From positions 1-6,599 of the forward strand of contig JAHEKL010000159.1 in the NCBI GenBank assembly GCA_024638345.1: a stretch of DNA of 6,599 bases, read 5' to 3'. The DNA is from Gammaproteobacteria bacterium. Lineage in GTDB: Bacteria > Gemmatimonadota > Gemmatimonadetes > Longimicrobiales > Gaopeijiaceae. A program made the position numbers and the translations under genes. How positions within the stretch are numbered: the stretch's first letter is position 1; every line of letters starts with the position of its first letter. This document shows positions 1 to 5,832 of the stretch, piece after piece. Below the pieces are notes generated by a model. The model was not told the origin of the DNA and did not search any database. It saw only the letters and a list, made by a program, of their open reading frames with translations.

Positions 1-212
1 CAGAAGCGAACGGAACCAGAGAGGTGCCGGTCTACGGGTCGATGTACTTCCACTGGCGTGGGGACGCCGAGACCGGCGGCCCGCACACGAATATCGCCGT
101 TCCCTTTGCCACGGAAGAGATTTCCGGCATCCCGGAGGGAAGACGAAACGACGCGATGTGGATCATGGGCGCTGGGACATCCGGTGCCCATCTGATGCTG
201 CCAGGACTCTAA
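1..212 (+). CDS. 3' end of an unrecognised protein gene
   Basis: The frame starting at base 3 is open from the window edge to TAA at 210-212, followed at once by an in-frame TAG (213-215). About 69 C-terminal residues are visible. They include a glycine- and aromatic-rich stretch (VYGSMYFHWRGD, then GGPHTNIAVPF) and end in HLMLPGL. A GTG at 24 could be read as a start, but the frame runs on upstream without a stop, so this is more likely the end of a longer gene. No membrane segment or catalytic motif is evident, and I do not recognise the family. The double stop and the strong terminator 30 bases downstream support a real gene end. It converges on the DUF2892 gene. Confidence 0.6.
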   Translation, partial: EANGTREVPVYGSMYFHWRGDAETGGPHTNIAVPFATEEISGIPEGRRNDAMWIMGAGTSGAHLMLPGL

Positions 213-241
213 TAGCCCGTTTGATCATGATGAGGGGTCAA

Positions 242-284
242 AGGGGGGGCTCCCGGGAGATAGGAGCCCCCCTTGTTTGTCTTT
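242..284 (+). terminator. Strong intrinsic terminator after the left-edge gene
   Basis: GGGGGGCTCC (244-253) pairs perfectly with GGAGCCCCCC (263-272) around a 9-base loop. G243-T273 and A242-T274 can extend the stem. A T-rich tail follows to about 284 (TTGTTTGTCTTT). It lies 30 bases after the TAA of the plus-strand gene, the expected place. On the minus strand the hairpin is followed by only three Ts, so it would be weaker for the converging DUF2892 gene, whose stop is about 130 bases away. Confidence 0.9.
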
Positions 285-400
285 CCTCACCATGCGCTGG
301 TGACGTTTGGAGTGTCCCGTCCCTCGAACGATCGCGCCGGCGCCAGCTCGCCGTCTGGCTGGGCTCAGCTGTCGGTTGGTGAGTCACCCGCCTTCTTGAA
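285..400. other. Intergenic spacer with no identified feature
   Basis: This stretch lies between the plus-strand terminator and the end of the minus-strand DUF2892 gene. I see only a 10-bp palindrome, GCGCCGGCGC (334-343), and a short CCAGC/GCTGG inverted repeat to its right. Neither has a T-tract, so neither is a convincing terminator. The frames that cross it look like chance open frames with no ribosome site. Confidence 0.5.
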
Positions 401-607
401 TCAGCTCCCCGGGTCCGGGCATGTGCTGATTCCCAGCAATGCGCTCAGGGGACAGAACCGAACCAGACCGGTCACCAGCGCGATCCCCCCGACAACATAT
501 CCGGCGATAGCCAGCCCGCCGCTCAGAGAGAGATAAGTGATGGGAAGGATCGCCAGTCCCAGGATGATACGAACTGCCCGCTCTATGCCTCCTACGTTGC
601 ACTTCAT
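401..607 (-). CDS. Small DUF2892 (YgaP-type) inner-membrane protein
   Basis: This is a 68-residue protein with the full DUF2892 pattern. It opens MKCNVGGIER, followed by a hydrophobic segment (about residues 12-28), a second hydrophobic segment (about 31-49), and the signature FCPLSALLGISTC (51-63). In the family this two-helix hairpin occurs alone or fused to a rhodanese domain, as in E. coli YgaP. The molecular role is mostly unknown, though a link to sulfur or thiol chemistry is often suggested. Cys3, Cys52 and Cys63 are present and there is no rhodanese domain. The frame extends upstream to 670, but ATG at 607 is chosen because AGGAGG lies just before it and the family begins at this MKxNVG. 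It sits 100 bases downstream of tRNA-Lys on the same strand, with no terminator between, so it may be read from the tRNA promoter. Confidence 0.88.
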   Translation of the reverse strand: MKCNVGGIERAVRIILGLAILPITYLSLSGGLAIAGYVVGGIALVTGLVRFCPLSALLGISTCPDPGS

Positions 608-610
608 GTG

Positions 611-618
611 ACCTCCTC
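611..618 (-). promoter_or_regulatory. Shine-Dalgarno of the DUF2892 gene
   Basis: The minus strand reads GAGGAGGT, ending four bases before ATG at 607. It is the strongest ribosome site in the left half and fixes the start at 607 rather than the longer frame start at 670. An 11-base inverted repeat, AGATC-T-GATCT (621-631), lies immediately upstream and could affect access to the site. That last point is inference. Confidence 0.8.
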
Positions 619-668
619 GCAGATCTGATCTCCTGATTGGGGGGGAAGCTTTCCTCGATTCACTTCCC

Positions 669-700
669 ACTGGGCCCGATAGCCGGGAGTCCGTGCCAGT
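669..700 (-). other. Stem-loop between tRNA-Lys and DUF2892
   Basis: ACTGG (669-673) pairs with CCAGT (696-700). Inside it, CCCG (675-678) pairs with CGGG (684-687) around a 5-base loop, with an unpaired bulge on one side. On the minus strand it follows the tRNA 3' end by about 8 bases. No T-tract follows on either strand, so it is not a standard intrinsic terminator. It could be a processing or stabilising element in a tRNA-mRNA transcript, or chance. Confidence 0.35.
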
Positions 701-707
701 TACCTAG

Positions 708-780
<73 letters not shown>

Positions 781-794
781 CTACCTACACTTCG

Positions 795-823
795 ACGATA
801 ACGAAGCCGCTCACCCCGGTCGA
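795..823 (-). promoter_or_regulatory. Candidate promoter for tRNA-Lys
   Basis: On the minus strand TCGACC (823-818) resembles a -35 box (4 of 6). After a 17-base spacer TATCGT (800-795) resembles a -10 box (4 of 6). Transcription would begin a few bases before the mature tRNA 5' end at 780. It lies between the upstream terminator (907-866) and the tRNA, where a promoter is needed. Sequence match alone is weak. Confidence 0.35.
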
Positions 824-865
824 GGCGAGCGGGAGCCGGTCGACCGTCGCGTTACAGCCGCTCAC

Positions 866-907
866 GAAAGAGGCCCGAGCCGCTTTGGATCTTGCGACTC
901 GGGCCTC
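866..907 (-). terminator. Intrinsic terminator of the lipoprotein/barrel unit
   Basis: A perfect 10-bp stem forms between GAGGCCCGAG (870-879) and CTCGGGCCTC (898-907). One mismatch and three further pairs (CGC 881-883 with GCG 894-896) continue it inward around a 10-base loop. On the minus strand the stem is followed by TTTC, a short T-run. It begins 41 bases after the barrel gene stop at 949, so it fits as that unit's terminator and separates it from tRNA-Lys. Confidence 0.75.
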
Positions 908-948
908 GAGCTTTCTGTCGGGTCTTGATCGGACCCGATACTCCGGTC

Positions 949-1713
949 TCAGTCGCCGAAGATCGAGAAGGCGGAATAGGCGCCGATGGTGAGGCGGAAG
1001 TGATGGACCTCGCCATAGCGATCGGCCTGCGAGATCTGTTTGAACGGAGAGTTCAGCGTGATGTGGTCGGCTACCTCGACTCGGATTCGAATCGGAGTCG
1101 CATGCCATTCCATGGACGGCGGCAGCAGGATGTCCACGCCGACGCCGACCAGGCCTGCGGGCATGACACGCGAGCTGCCATCGTAGTAGGCGTCGGCGGA
1201 GTCGAAGGTGATCTGAGGTCCTCGCCCCAAGTCGTACCACACGCCTCCGAGCCCCAAAGCCAGATATGGAATCACCCGTTGCTCCGGCTCCGGAACGACT
1301 GGACGGAACATGACGGAAACGTCCGCGGTGAGCATGTCGATGTCGCGCTGGCCATTCGACCAGTCGACCTCGGGCTGTTGGTACGCGCCCTGATAGCGGA
1401 CCCCTATGCGCCGGGTCGCACCGTACCAGCTGTCGAAGTGCAGACCGAACAGAAAGCCCGTTCCCGGTTTGAGCTCGACCGGCGTGCCACCGCCGAGTCC
1501 GAGGGCACCCGAGTTGAGCTCGGTGATATGACCCGCGCCCAAGGTGAAGCCCGCCCCGTACTTGGGCATCTGAGCCTCGGTGGGAGTGGCGATGAACGCG
1601 AGCGCGCTGAAGGCGGACAGGGTCGCGAGGTAGCGCAGCCAGGGTCGCGAAACCTCGGAATCTTGCCTCCGACCGCGGAGCTCTCTTCGGGGCCGTTCCT
1701 GTGACCAATTCAT
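949..1713 (-). CDS. Outer-membrane beta-barrel protein with signal peptide
   Basis: The protein has 254 residues. The N-terminus is long and basic (residues 1-27, many Arg), followed by a hydrophobic core (about 29-41) and a likely signal peptidase I site after PTEA, giving a mature start at Gln48. The rest is alternating polar/hydrophobic strands rich in Gly and aromatics, such as YGAGFTLGAGH, GFLFGLHFDSWYG, RRIGVRYQGAY, VIPYLALGLGGVWYDLG, GLVGVGVDILL and HHFRLTIGAYSAF. This is typical of small OmpA/OmpW-like barrels, but I cannot name a family or ligand. The frame opens at GTG 1764, overlapping the lipoprotein stop as GTGA, so coupled translation is possible. ATG 1713 is preferred because a good ribosome site precedes it. 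It is the second gene of a two-gene unit and ends at a terminator. Confidence 0.8.
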   Translation of the reverse strand: MNWSQERPRRELRGRRQDSEVSRPWLRYLATLSAFSALAFIATPTEAQMPKYGAGFTLGAGHITELNSGALGLGGGTPVELKPGTGFLFGLHFDSWYGATRRIGVRYQGAYQQPEVDWSNGQRDIDMLTADVSVMFRPVVPEPEQRVIPYLALGLGGVWYDLGRGPQITFDSADAYYDGSSRVMPAGLVGVGVDILLPPSMEWHATPIRIRVEVADHITLNSPFKQISQADRYGEVHHFRLTIGAYSAFSIFGD

Positions 1714-1716
1714 GTT

Positions 1717-1724
1717 CTCTTCCT
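1717..1724 (-). promoter_or_regulatory. Shine-Dalgarno deciding the barrel-protein start
   Basis: The minus strand reads AGGAAGAG, then three bases, then ATG at 1713. The AGGA core is seven bases from the start. The alternative GTG at 1764 and the ATG at 1758 lie inside or against the end of the lipoprotein gene and have no comparable site that I can see. Confidence 0.65.
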
Positions 1725-1760
1725 GGATCGAATTCACTCTGTAGCTTCGTCGGCTCATGA

Positions 1761-3758
1761 TCACGGCTGCGCGCTGATATCCGAGGCACGGACGTCGACG
1801 ACCAGGACACCACCCGCCTGTGTCACGGCAAACACCTTCGCGACCACGCAGTCGGACCCGGCGCAGCTGCGTCCCTGACCGTTGTTGTCCGATGGCAGCG
1901 GCGGTGTCACACGAAGAGTGGAGCCGTGGAGGTCGTCGCGAATCGGGATTCTCCCACGCTCCGTGTAATGCACCGTATCGACGATGCGGATCGAGCGATC
2001 GCCACTGATGGTGAAGGCCACGGTGGTCGGACCCGACGCGCCCGGAGCGGGCGTATCCGGATGATCGGGATGAAGCTCGCCTCCGCCGCCACCCAGCTCG
2101 AACTCCGGCACGGTTCCGCGGAGTCGCAGCTCGTTGGAGAAGAAGTAGCTGCCGAACGTACCCCTAGCCATTCCGAGGCTGCCGTCGCGATTCAGATGCA
2201 GAGATCGCACGCGTTCGGAGGCATTATTCACGAGATCGGCCATCAGGAGACGGCTGGAGATCTCGCCCGCCACCGAGTTCCACATCACGACCCGTCCGAC
2301 CAGCGGCTCGCCGCCGTCTCCGAAGGCCACGAAGTTCCGGTCTCTCGACGTGGCTACGTACGTCGTATCCTTGAAGGAGATGGCGTCCAAGGTCCACTCA
2401 CCGTCGAGCACCCCCTCCACATCGGAGATCGGGTTCGCGGTGATCGCCCGAAGAGCATCCAGGGGGAAGTCGATCCCGCTGGAGAACGGCTGGGACGGGA
2501 AGCCCATGGGGTGATCCCAGATCTCGAGGAATCCACCGAGGAAGTGCCGAACGCTGTCTGCGTTCAGGATCGCGATGGTCCCGTCCTTGGCCGCGGCATC
2601 CAACGGTAGACGCGCCAGCATTCGCGTGTAGTGCTCGTCCCAGCCCGGCTGATTCGTGATGATACGAACCGTCCCGCGCGGCTCCGCGATGGTGGGTCGT
2701 GTCGAGTACAGGACTCTTCCCTGTGAGTCCTGCGACAGGTATTGAGGCCGGTCACTGAAGTCGAGGAAGCGTGTCCCCTCGGCCAGGGTGTCTGCGACGA
2801 CCGTGCCATCCGGGAGCGAGTCCTCGTCGACCTCGTAGTCTACCTCGAAAAGCGCCGTATTTCGGGTCTGAATTCGTGCACCGACGACTTCTGTCGGGGT
2901 TCCCACCAGATTCACGCGTGAGACGGACGTGCCCCCCGAGTTTGCCACGAGCAGCGTGTCACCGGTGCTGTTCATGTGCATGCCCCAAGGCTCCGAGCCG
3001 ACGGTGACCTCGCCGCTCCAGGTGAAGTCACTCGGGCGGAAGAGGTGCAATCGATTCGACAGGCGGTTCGACAGGTAAGCGAGCCCTCGCAGGGTGTCGA
3101 CCTGGAGATCGCCGACCACGATCGTGGAAGTCGGGAATTTCGTGGTCCGCCCGACGACCGCCTTGAGAGGCATCTGCTCTCCTCGCGGATCGGCAATGGT
3201 CAGGGTGACGTTGTCCACCTGGGTGCTCAGACACGCGAAGGTCAGAAGCACCTCCGGGATGGCGACGGCGCATCGTCCGGCCGTGTTCACAGCCCATCCG
3301 TAGACCTCGAGTCCGAAGTCCGCGGGAAGCTCCGCTGCGCCGACCCAGTCCGGGTCCACCGTGAATACGCCGGAAACGGTGTCCCTCGGTGCGACCGCAA
3401 ACGTCTGGTTGGCGGTGCGAGCGATCTCGTCTCCAGTCTCAGAATCGGTGATCACGGCGCCGAACCCGACTCGCGAGATGGCGGCGGCTGAATTCGGATC
3501 CCAAGCCTCCACACGGATGAGGATGGAATCCGTGAGCTCGAATCGATCGGGGGCGTGAACGTCGACGATCACTCGAACGTCGGCCGGGCCAGTCGGGCCT
3601 CCGGGCTGATTGGGATCCGGACCGGCGCTGTCGAAGAGCGTATCGCCGTCACAGGACGCGAGAGCCATGGTCAGCATGGCTACGATGAGCACCCTCCCCC
3701 TGCTGCACGGGGACGACAGGAGGTTCGCTGACCTCGGAGTTGGCTCACGAGCGGCCAT
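1761..3758 (-). CDS. Large lipoprotein with YncE-like beta-propeller
   Basis: The protein has 665 residues. A hydrophobic signal (residues 23-35) ends in the lipobox LASC, so Cys36 should be lipidated. Asp37 follows it. In E. coli Asp at +2 favours inner-membrane retention, but that rule may not hold here. A Pro/Gly linker leads to an Ig-like region (about 60-175). From about 215 there are YVTN/YncE-type blades, clearest in LRGLAYLSNR, LHLFRPSD, EPWGMHMNSTGDTLLVANSGG and, near the end, VAFTISGDRSIRIVD. A flexible GGGGG-HPDHPDTP linker (about 556-572) and a close cysteine pair (632, 637) precede the C-terminus. Propellers of this type usually bind proteins or ligands rather than catalyse, and the partner here is unknown. 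The frame opens upstream at 3833, but ATG 3758 has the ribosome site and gives a normal signal peptide. It abuts the barrel gene, with which it is probably co-transcribed. Confidence 0.82.
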   Translation of the reverse strand: MAAREPTPRSANLLSSPCSRGRVLIVAMLTMALASCDGDTLFDSAGPDPNQPGGPTGPADVRVIVDVHAPDRFELTDSILIRVEAWDPNSAAAISRVGFGAVITDSETGDEIARTANQTFAVAPRDTVSGVFTVDPDWVGAAELPADFGLEVYGWAVNTAGRCAVAIPEVLLTFACLSTQVDNVTLTIADPRGEQMPLKAVVGRTTKFPTSTIVVGDLQVDTLRGLAYLSNRLSNRLHLFRPSDFTWSGEVTVGSEPWGMHMNSTGDTLLVANSGGTSVSRVNLVGTPTEVVGARIQTRNTALFEVDYEVDEDSLPDGTVVADTLAEGTRFLDFSDRPQYLSQDSQGRVLYSTRPTIAEPRGTVRIITNQPGWDEHYTRMLARLPLDAAAKDGTIAILNADSVRHFLGGFLEIWDHPMGFPSQPFSSGIDFPLDALRAITANPISDVEGVLDGEWTLDAISFKDTTYVATSRDRNFVAFGDGGEPLVGRVVMWNSVAGEISSRLLMADLVNNASERVRSLHLNRDGSLGMARGTFGSYFFSNELRLRGTVPEFELGGGGGELHPDHPDTPAPGASGPTTVAFTISGDRSIRIVDTVHYTERGRIPIRDDLHGSTLRVTPPLPSDNNGQGRSCAGSDCVVAKVFAVTQAGGVLVVDVRASDISAQP

Positions 3759-3765
3759 CGGGGAT

Positions 3766-3772
3766 TCTCCCT
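3766..3772 (-). promoter_or_regulatory. Shine-Dalgarno deciding the lipoprotein start
   Basis: AGGGAGA on the minus strand lies seven bases before ATG 3758. It supports this start over the frame opening at 3833, which would put 25 extra polar residues before the signal peptide. Confidence 0.75.
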
Positions 3773-3784
3773 TAACGGATGTCA

Positions 3785-3814
3785 GTTCTACGGACCGGGA
3801 ATTCCCCATGTCCG
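3785..3814 (-). promoter_or_regulatory. Weak promoter candidate for the lipoprotein unit
   Basis: On the minus strand CGGACA (3814-3809, 4 of 6 to TTGACA), an 18-base spacer and TAGAAC (3790-3785, 4 of 6 to TATAAT) lie just before the ribosome site. The predicted leader is about 20 bases. A perfect 10-bp palindrome, GGGAATTCCC (3797-3806), sits inside the spacer, a usual place for an operator. Position favours a promoter here because a terminator lies upstream, but the boxes are poor. Confidence 0.3.
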
Positions 3815-3831
3815 GCTCGGCAAACTTGTCC

Positions 3832-3851
3832 AAAAACGGAACTAATTCCGT
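3832..3851 (-). terminator. Small intrinsic terminator downstream of rnhB
   Basis: ACGGAA (3836-3841) and TTCCGT (3846-3851) form a 6-bp stem with a CTAA loop. On the minus strand five Ts in a row span the stem's last base and the four bases after it (A 3832-3836 on plus). It is about 115 bases after the rnhB stop and before the lipoprotein gene, so it would end the ribosomal-cluster transcript. The stem is short, so termination may be partial. Confidence 0.5.
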
Positions 3852-3892
3852 CCCGGTTCGATGCCTGCGGCACCGTCGCGCGGCTAAGGTGC

Positions 3893-3908
3893 AAATGGCA
3901 TGCCATTT
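3893..3908. promoter_or_regulatory. Perfect 16-bp palindrome, possible operator
   Basis: AAATGGCATGCCATTT is self-complementary over all 16 bases and does not extend further. It lies in the noncoding spacer between rnhB (stop 3966) and the lipoprotein gene (start 3758). The symmetry and the AT flanks around a GC core look like a binding site for a dimeric regulator. As RNA it would make a 6-bp stem with a CATG loop and no useful T-tract, so it is a poor terminator. I know of no regulator to assign to it. Confidence 0.45.
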
Positions 3909-3965
3909 CGGCCCCGGTCACCGTTCGCTTGCGGCGCCCGAGGGACTCGTCTCATGGACCGTCGC

Positions 3966-4628
3966 CTAGGCGCCCAACTCCAATTCGATCTGACACTTGC
4001 CGAAGGTCAGCCGATGGTGCGGGGAAGGTCCCCACTCGTCGATGGCACGTAGGTGGGCGGGCGTGCCGTACCCCATGTTCGACTCCCAGCAGTACGCCGG
4101 GTACCGCTTCGCGAGACGAAGCATGAGGCGATCGCGCGCCACTTTCGCCAGGATCGATGCACAAGCGATCGAGTGCACCTTCGCGTCACCGTCCACGACG
4201 GCTTCGTGATCCCACGGTGCCTTCTTGATGGGGAGACCATCGACCACGATGTGGTCGGGCTGGGTGGGAAGCGCGCGCACGGCGCGCTCCATTGCCCGGG
4301 TGGAAGCTCGGAGGATGTTCATGCGGTCGATCTCTCTGACCGATGCGGCGCCGATGCCGAACGCCAGGGCCTCCGAAATGATCCGCTCGTATAACTCCTC
4401 GCGGACCGCACGACTGAGCGTCTTCGAGTCGGCCGCACCCTCGATGGGGTGCCCCGGCCGAAGAACGACCGCAGCCGCAACGACAGGACCCGCAAGTGGC
4501 CCCCTCCCCGCTTCATCCACACCCGCCACCTCCCTCACACCACGACCCCAGAACCTTCGCTCGTATGTCAGATAACCCTGAGGTCGATCATCCCCCCGCG
4601 AACTCGACGCTCGATCACTCGACGACAC
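3966..4628 (-). CDS. rnhB: Ribonuclease HII
   Basis: RNase HII cuts the RNA strand of RNA-DNA hybrids and starts removal of single ribonucleotides from genomic DNA, acting in the cytoplasm. The 220 residues carry the family signature VAGVDEAGRGPLAGPVVAAAV (from about residue 34), with catalytic Asp38 and Glu39. Asp130 (IVVDGLP) and Asp148 (GDAKVHSIACASILAKVARD) complete the four-acid metal site. GYGTPAH (186-192) and HRLTF near the C-terminus are also standard. The length is normal. The start shown is a GTG 14 bases after the rplS stop with no clear Shine-Dalgarno. The first 20 or so residues are polar and not conserved, so a slightly later non-ATG start is possible. Its place after rplS matches many bacterial genomes and implies co-transcription with rplS. 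Confidence 0.95.
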   Translation of the reverse strand: MSSSDRASSSRGDDRPQGYLTYERRFWGRGVREVAGVDEAGRGPLAGPVVAAAVVLRPGHPIEGAADSKTLSRAVREELYERIISEALAFGIGAASVREIDRMNILRASTRAMERAVRALPTQPDHIVVDGLPIKKAPWDHEAVVDGDAKVHSIACASILAKVARDRLMLRLAKRYPAYCWESNMGYGTPAHLRAIDEWGPSPHHRLTFGKCQIELELGA

Positions 4629-4642
4629 GACGCGTCGAGACG

Positions 4643-4993
4643 TCAGTGGGTTCGCTTCTCCTGGATCCTCGCCGCTTTGCCTCTAAGTCCTCGCAGGTAG
4701 TAGAGCTTGGCCCGGCGGACACGCCCCCTGCGCACGACCTCGATGCCGGTGATGAACGGTGAATGAAGCGGGAAGACCCGCTCCACTCCGACACCACCCG
4801 AGACCTTGCGGACCGTGAACGACTCTCTCATCCCACCGCCCCGGCGTCCCAGGCACACACCCTCGAACGCCTGGATCCGCTCTTTCTCCCCCTCCCGCAC
4901 CAAGTAGAGCACCTTCACGGTATCACCCGCCCCGAAGTCCGGGAGGTCGCTCCTCAGCTGTTCCTGTTCCAACTCTCTGAGCAGATCGGCCAT
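4643..4993 (-). CDS. rplS: 50S ribosomal protein L19
   Basis: L19 lies at the 30S-50S interface of the ribosome. The 116-residue protein matches the family end to end: N-terminal helix LLRELEQEQLR, PDFGAGDTVKVLYLVREGEKERIQAFEGVCL, then GVERVFPLHSPFITGIEVVRRG, RRAKLYYLRGLRGKAARI and a basic end. The ATG at 4993 has GGGAGG five bases upstream. It is the only gene of the cluster in this window with both an ATG and a strong ribosome site. It also has its own promoter in the 121-base gap after trmD. rnhB follows 14 bases after its stop. Confidence 0.98.
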   Translation of the reverse strand: MADLLRELEQEQLRSDLPDFGAGDTVKVLYLVREGEKERIQAFEGVCLGRRGGGMRESFTVRKVSGGVGVERVFPLHSPFITGIEVVRRGRVRRAKLYYLRGLRGKAARIQEKRTH

Positions 4994-4998
4994 CGTTG

Positions 4999-5004
4999 CC
5001 TCCC
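4999..5004 (-). promoter_or_regulatory. Strong Shine-Dalgarno of rplS
   Basis: GGGAGG on the minus strand is five bases before ATG 4993. It contrasts with the weak or missing sites before rimM, trmD and rnhB, which suggests that L19 is translated more efficiently than its neighbours. Confidence 0.8.
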
Positions 5005-5044
5005 GACTGGGCGGGGCCCGCTACCGCCGTCTTTGAACGGGCAT

Positions 5045-5073
5045 ATTATAACGCGGCTGGTTCCGTGCGTGAA
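5045..5073 (-). promoter_or_regulatory. Promoter of rplS-rnhB with perfect TATAAT
   Basis: On the minus strand TTCACG (5073-5068, 4 of 6 to TTGACA), a 17-base spacer and a perfect TATAAT (5050-5045) lie in the trmD-rplS gap. Eight As (minus strand, 5083-5076) directly upstream of the -35 box look like an UP element. Transcription should begin near 5038, giving a leader of about 45 bases that is GC-rich and able to fold (GGCGG with CCGCC). The AT content stands out sharply from the surroundings. This would let rplS and rnhB be transcribed independently of rimM-trmD. Confidence 0.8.
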
Positions 5074-5114
5074 GCTTTTTTTTCGCCGCTGTCCTTGGAT
5101 GGACTCGCGCGTCT

Positions 5115-5807
5115 TCAGCTCCCCTCGTCGGCGCGGGACGCTTCCTCGAGGTCGGGCCTTCTCTGTCGAGTCATTCGTTCGGCCTCCGATTTCCTGAACT
5201 CTTCGATGCGCGCGTGGTCGCCGGTCAAGAGGACCTCCGGCACGGAGTAGCCTCGATACTCCGGAGGCCGAGTCCAGGAGGGAGCGCTGAGCTTGGGGCC
5301 CTCGTAGAACGAATCCGAGGAGGCGGACTCGTGGTCTCCGATGGCACCGGGAAGGAGACGGACCACCGAGTCGACGATCGCCAGCGCGGCGGGCTCACCT
5401 CCCGAGAGCACGAAATCTCCGAGCGAGACCTGTTCGGTGGCGAGATGTTGGGCTACTCGGTGGTCCACATCTTTGTAGTGTCCACACAGCAGGGTGACCT
5501 CGGGCTCGATCGAGTACCGCACGGCATCCGAATGGGTGAAGACCTTGCCCCGAGCCGAGAGCAAAACCACCGGGCCTTCGTCTCGGATCGCCTCGACCGC
5601 CTCGAAGAACGGCTCGGGCTTCATGACCATGCCCGCACCCCCACCGTACGGCACATCGTCTACCGTGCGATGCCGATCGTGCGTGAAGTCACGCAGATCC
5701 TGGATCCGATACTCTACCAGCCCCTTCTCCCGAGCTCTAGCTGGGATCCCGAGGGACAGGGGAATCTCGAAGAAGCCCGGAAAGATGGACACCAGGTTGA
5801 TCTTCAC
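5115..5807 (-). CDS. trmD: tRNA (guanine-37-N1)-methyltransferase
   Basis: TrmD transfers methyl from S-adenosylmethionine to N1 of G37 in tRNAs with G36, which prevents +1 frameshifting. It is a SPOUT enzyme with a trefoil knot and acts as a dimer. The 230 residues show the N-terminal INLVSIFPGFF, DDVPYGGGAGMVMKPEP (50-66), the knot region LLCGHYKDVDHRV (106-118), SLGDFVLSGGEPAALAIVDSVVRLLPG (128-154), and DSFYEGPKL with Asp165, matching the catalytic Asp169 of E. coli. PPEYRGYSVPEVLLTGDHARIEEFR leads into the C-terminal domain. E. coli has GRYEGID where this protein has GHYKDVD. The start is GTG at 5807, 25 bases after the rimM stop, with only GGGGA as a distant ribosome site. The length is at the short end of normal. 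Confidence 0.97.
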   Translation of the reverse strand: MKINLVSIFPGFFEIPLSLGIPARAREKGLVEYRIQDLRDFTHDRHRTVDDVPYGGGAGMVMKPEPFFEAVEAIRDEGPVVLLSARGKVFTHSDAVRYSIEPEVTLLCGHYKDVDHRVAQHLATEQVSLGDFVLSGGEPAALAIVDSVVRLLPGAIGDHESASSDSFYEGPKLSAPSWTRPPEYRGYSVPEVLLTGDHARIEEFRKSEAERMTRQRRPDLEEASRADEGS

Positions 5808-5832
5808 GACGGATCGTCCCCGTTCGAATCGG

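Noticed and set aside
334..343. 10-bp GC palindrome in the left spacer as a terminator of DUF2892
   Set aside because: There is no loop-stem of useful size and no T-run on the minus strand.
892..1704. A 270-codon plus-strand open frame antisense to the barrel gene
   Set aside because: It is charged low-complexity sequence with no recognisable family. Long antisense frames are common opposite GC-rich genes.
785..1813. A 342-codon minus-strand open frame overlapping the barrel gene
   Set aside because: It is Arg/His/Ser-rich in the manner of GC-rich shadow frames and has no domain or signal. The overlapping frame 1713-949 has a ribosome site, signal peptide and barrel strands.
1926..2609. A 227-codon plus-strand open frame antisense to the lipoprotein gene
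   Set aside because: It lies entirely opposite a gene with a lipobox and propeller repeats, and its composition is shadow-like.
3963..3972. 10-bp palindrome CGCCTAGGCG across the rnhB stop
   Set aside because: It overlaps coding sequence and the stop codon, is short, and has no T-tract. Chance is the simpler explanation.
5076..5083. Run of eight Ts as a plus-strand terminator
   Set aside because: No stable GC stem lies directly before it and no plus-strand gene ends nearby. On the minus strand it is an A-tract next to a promoter.
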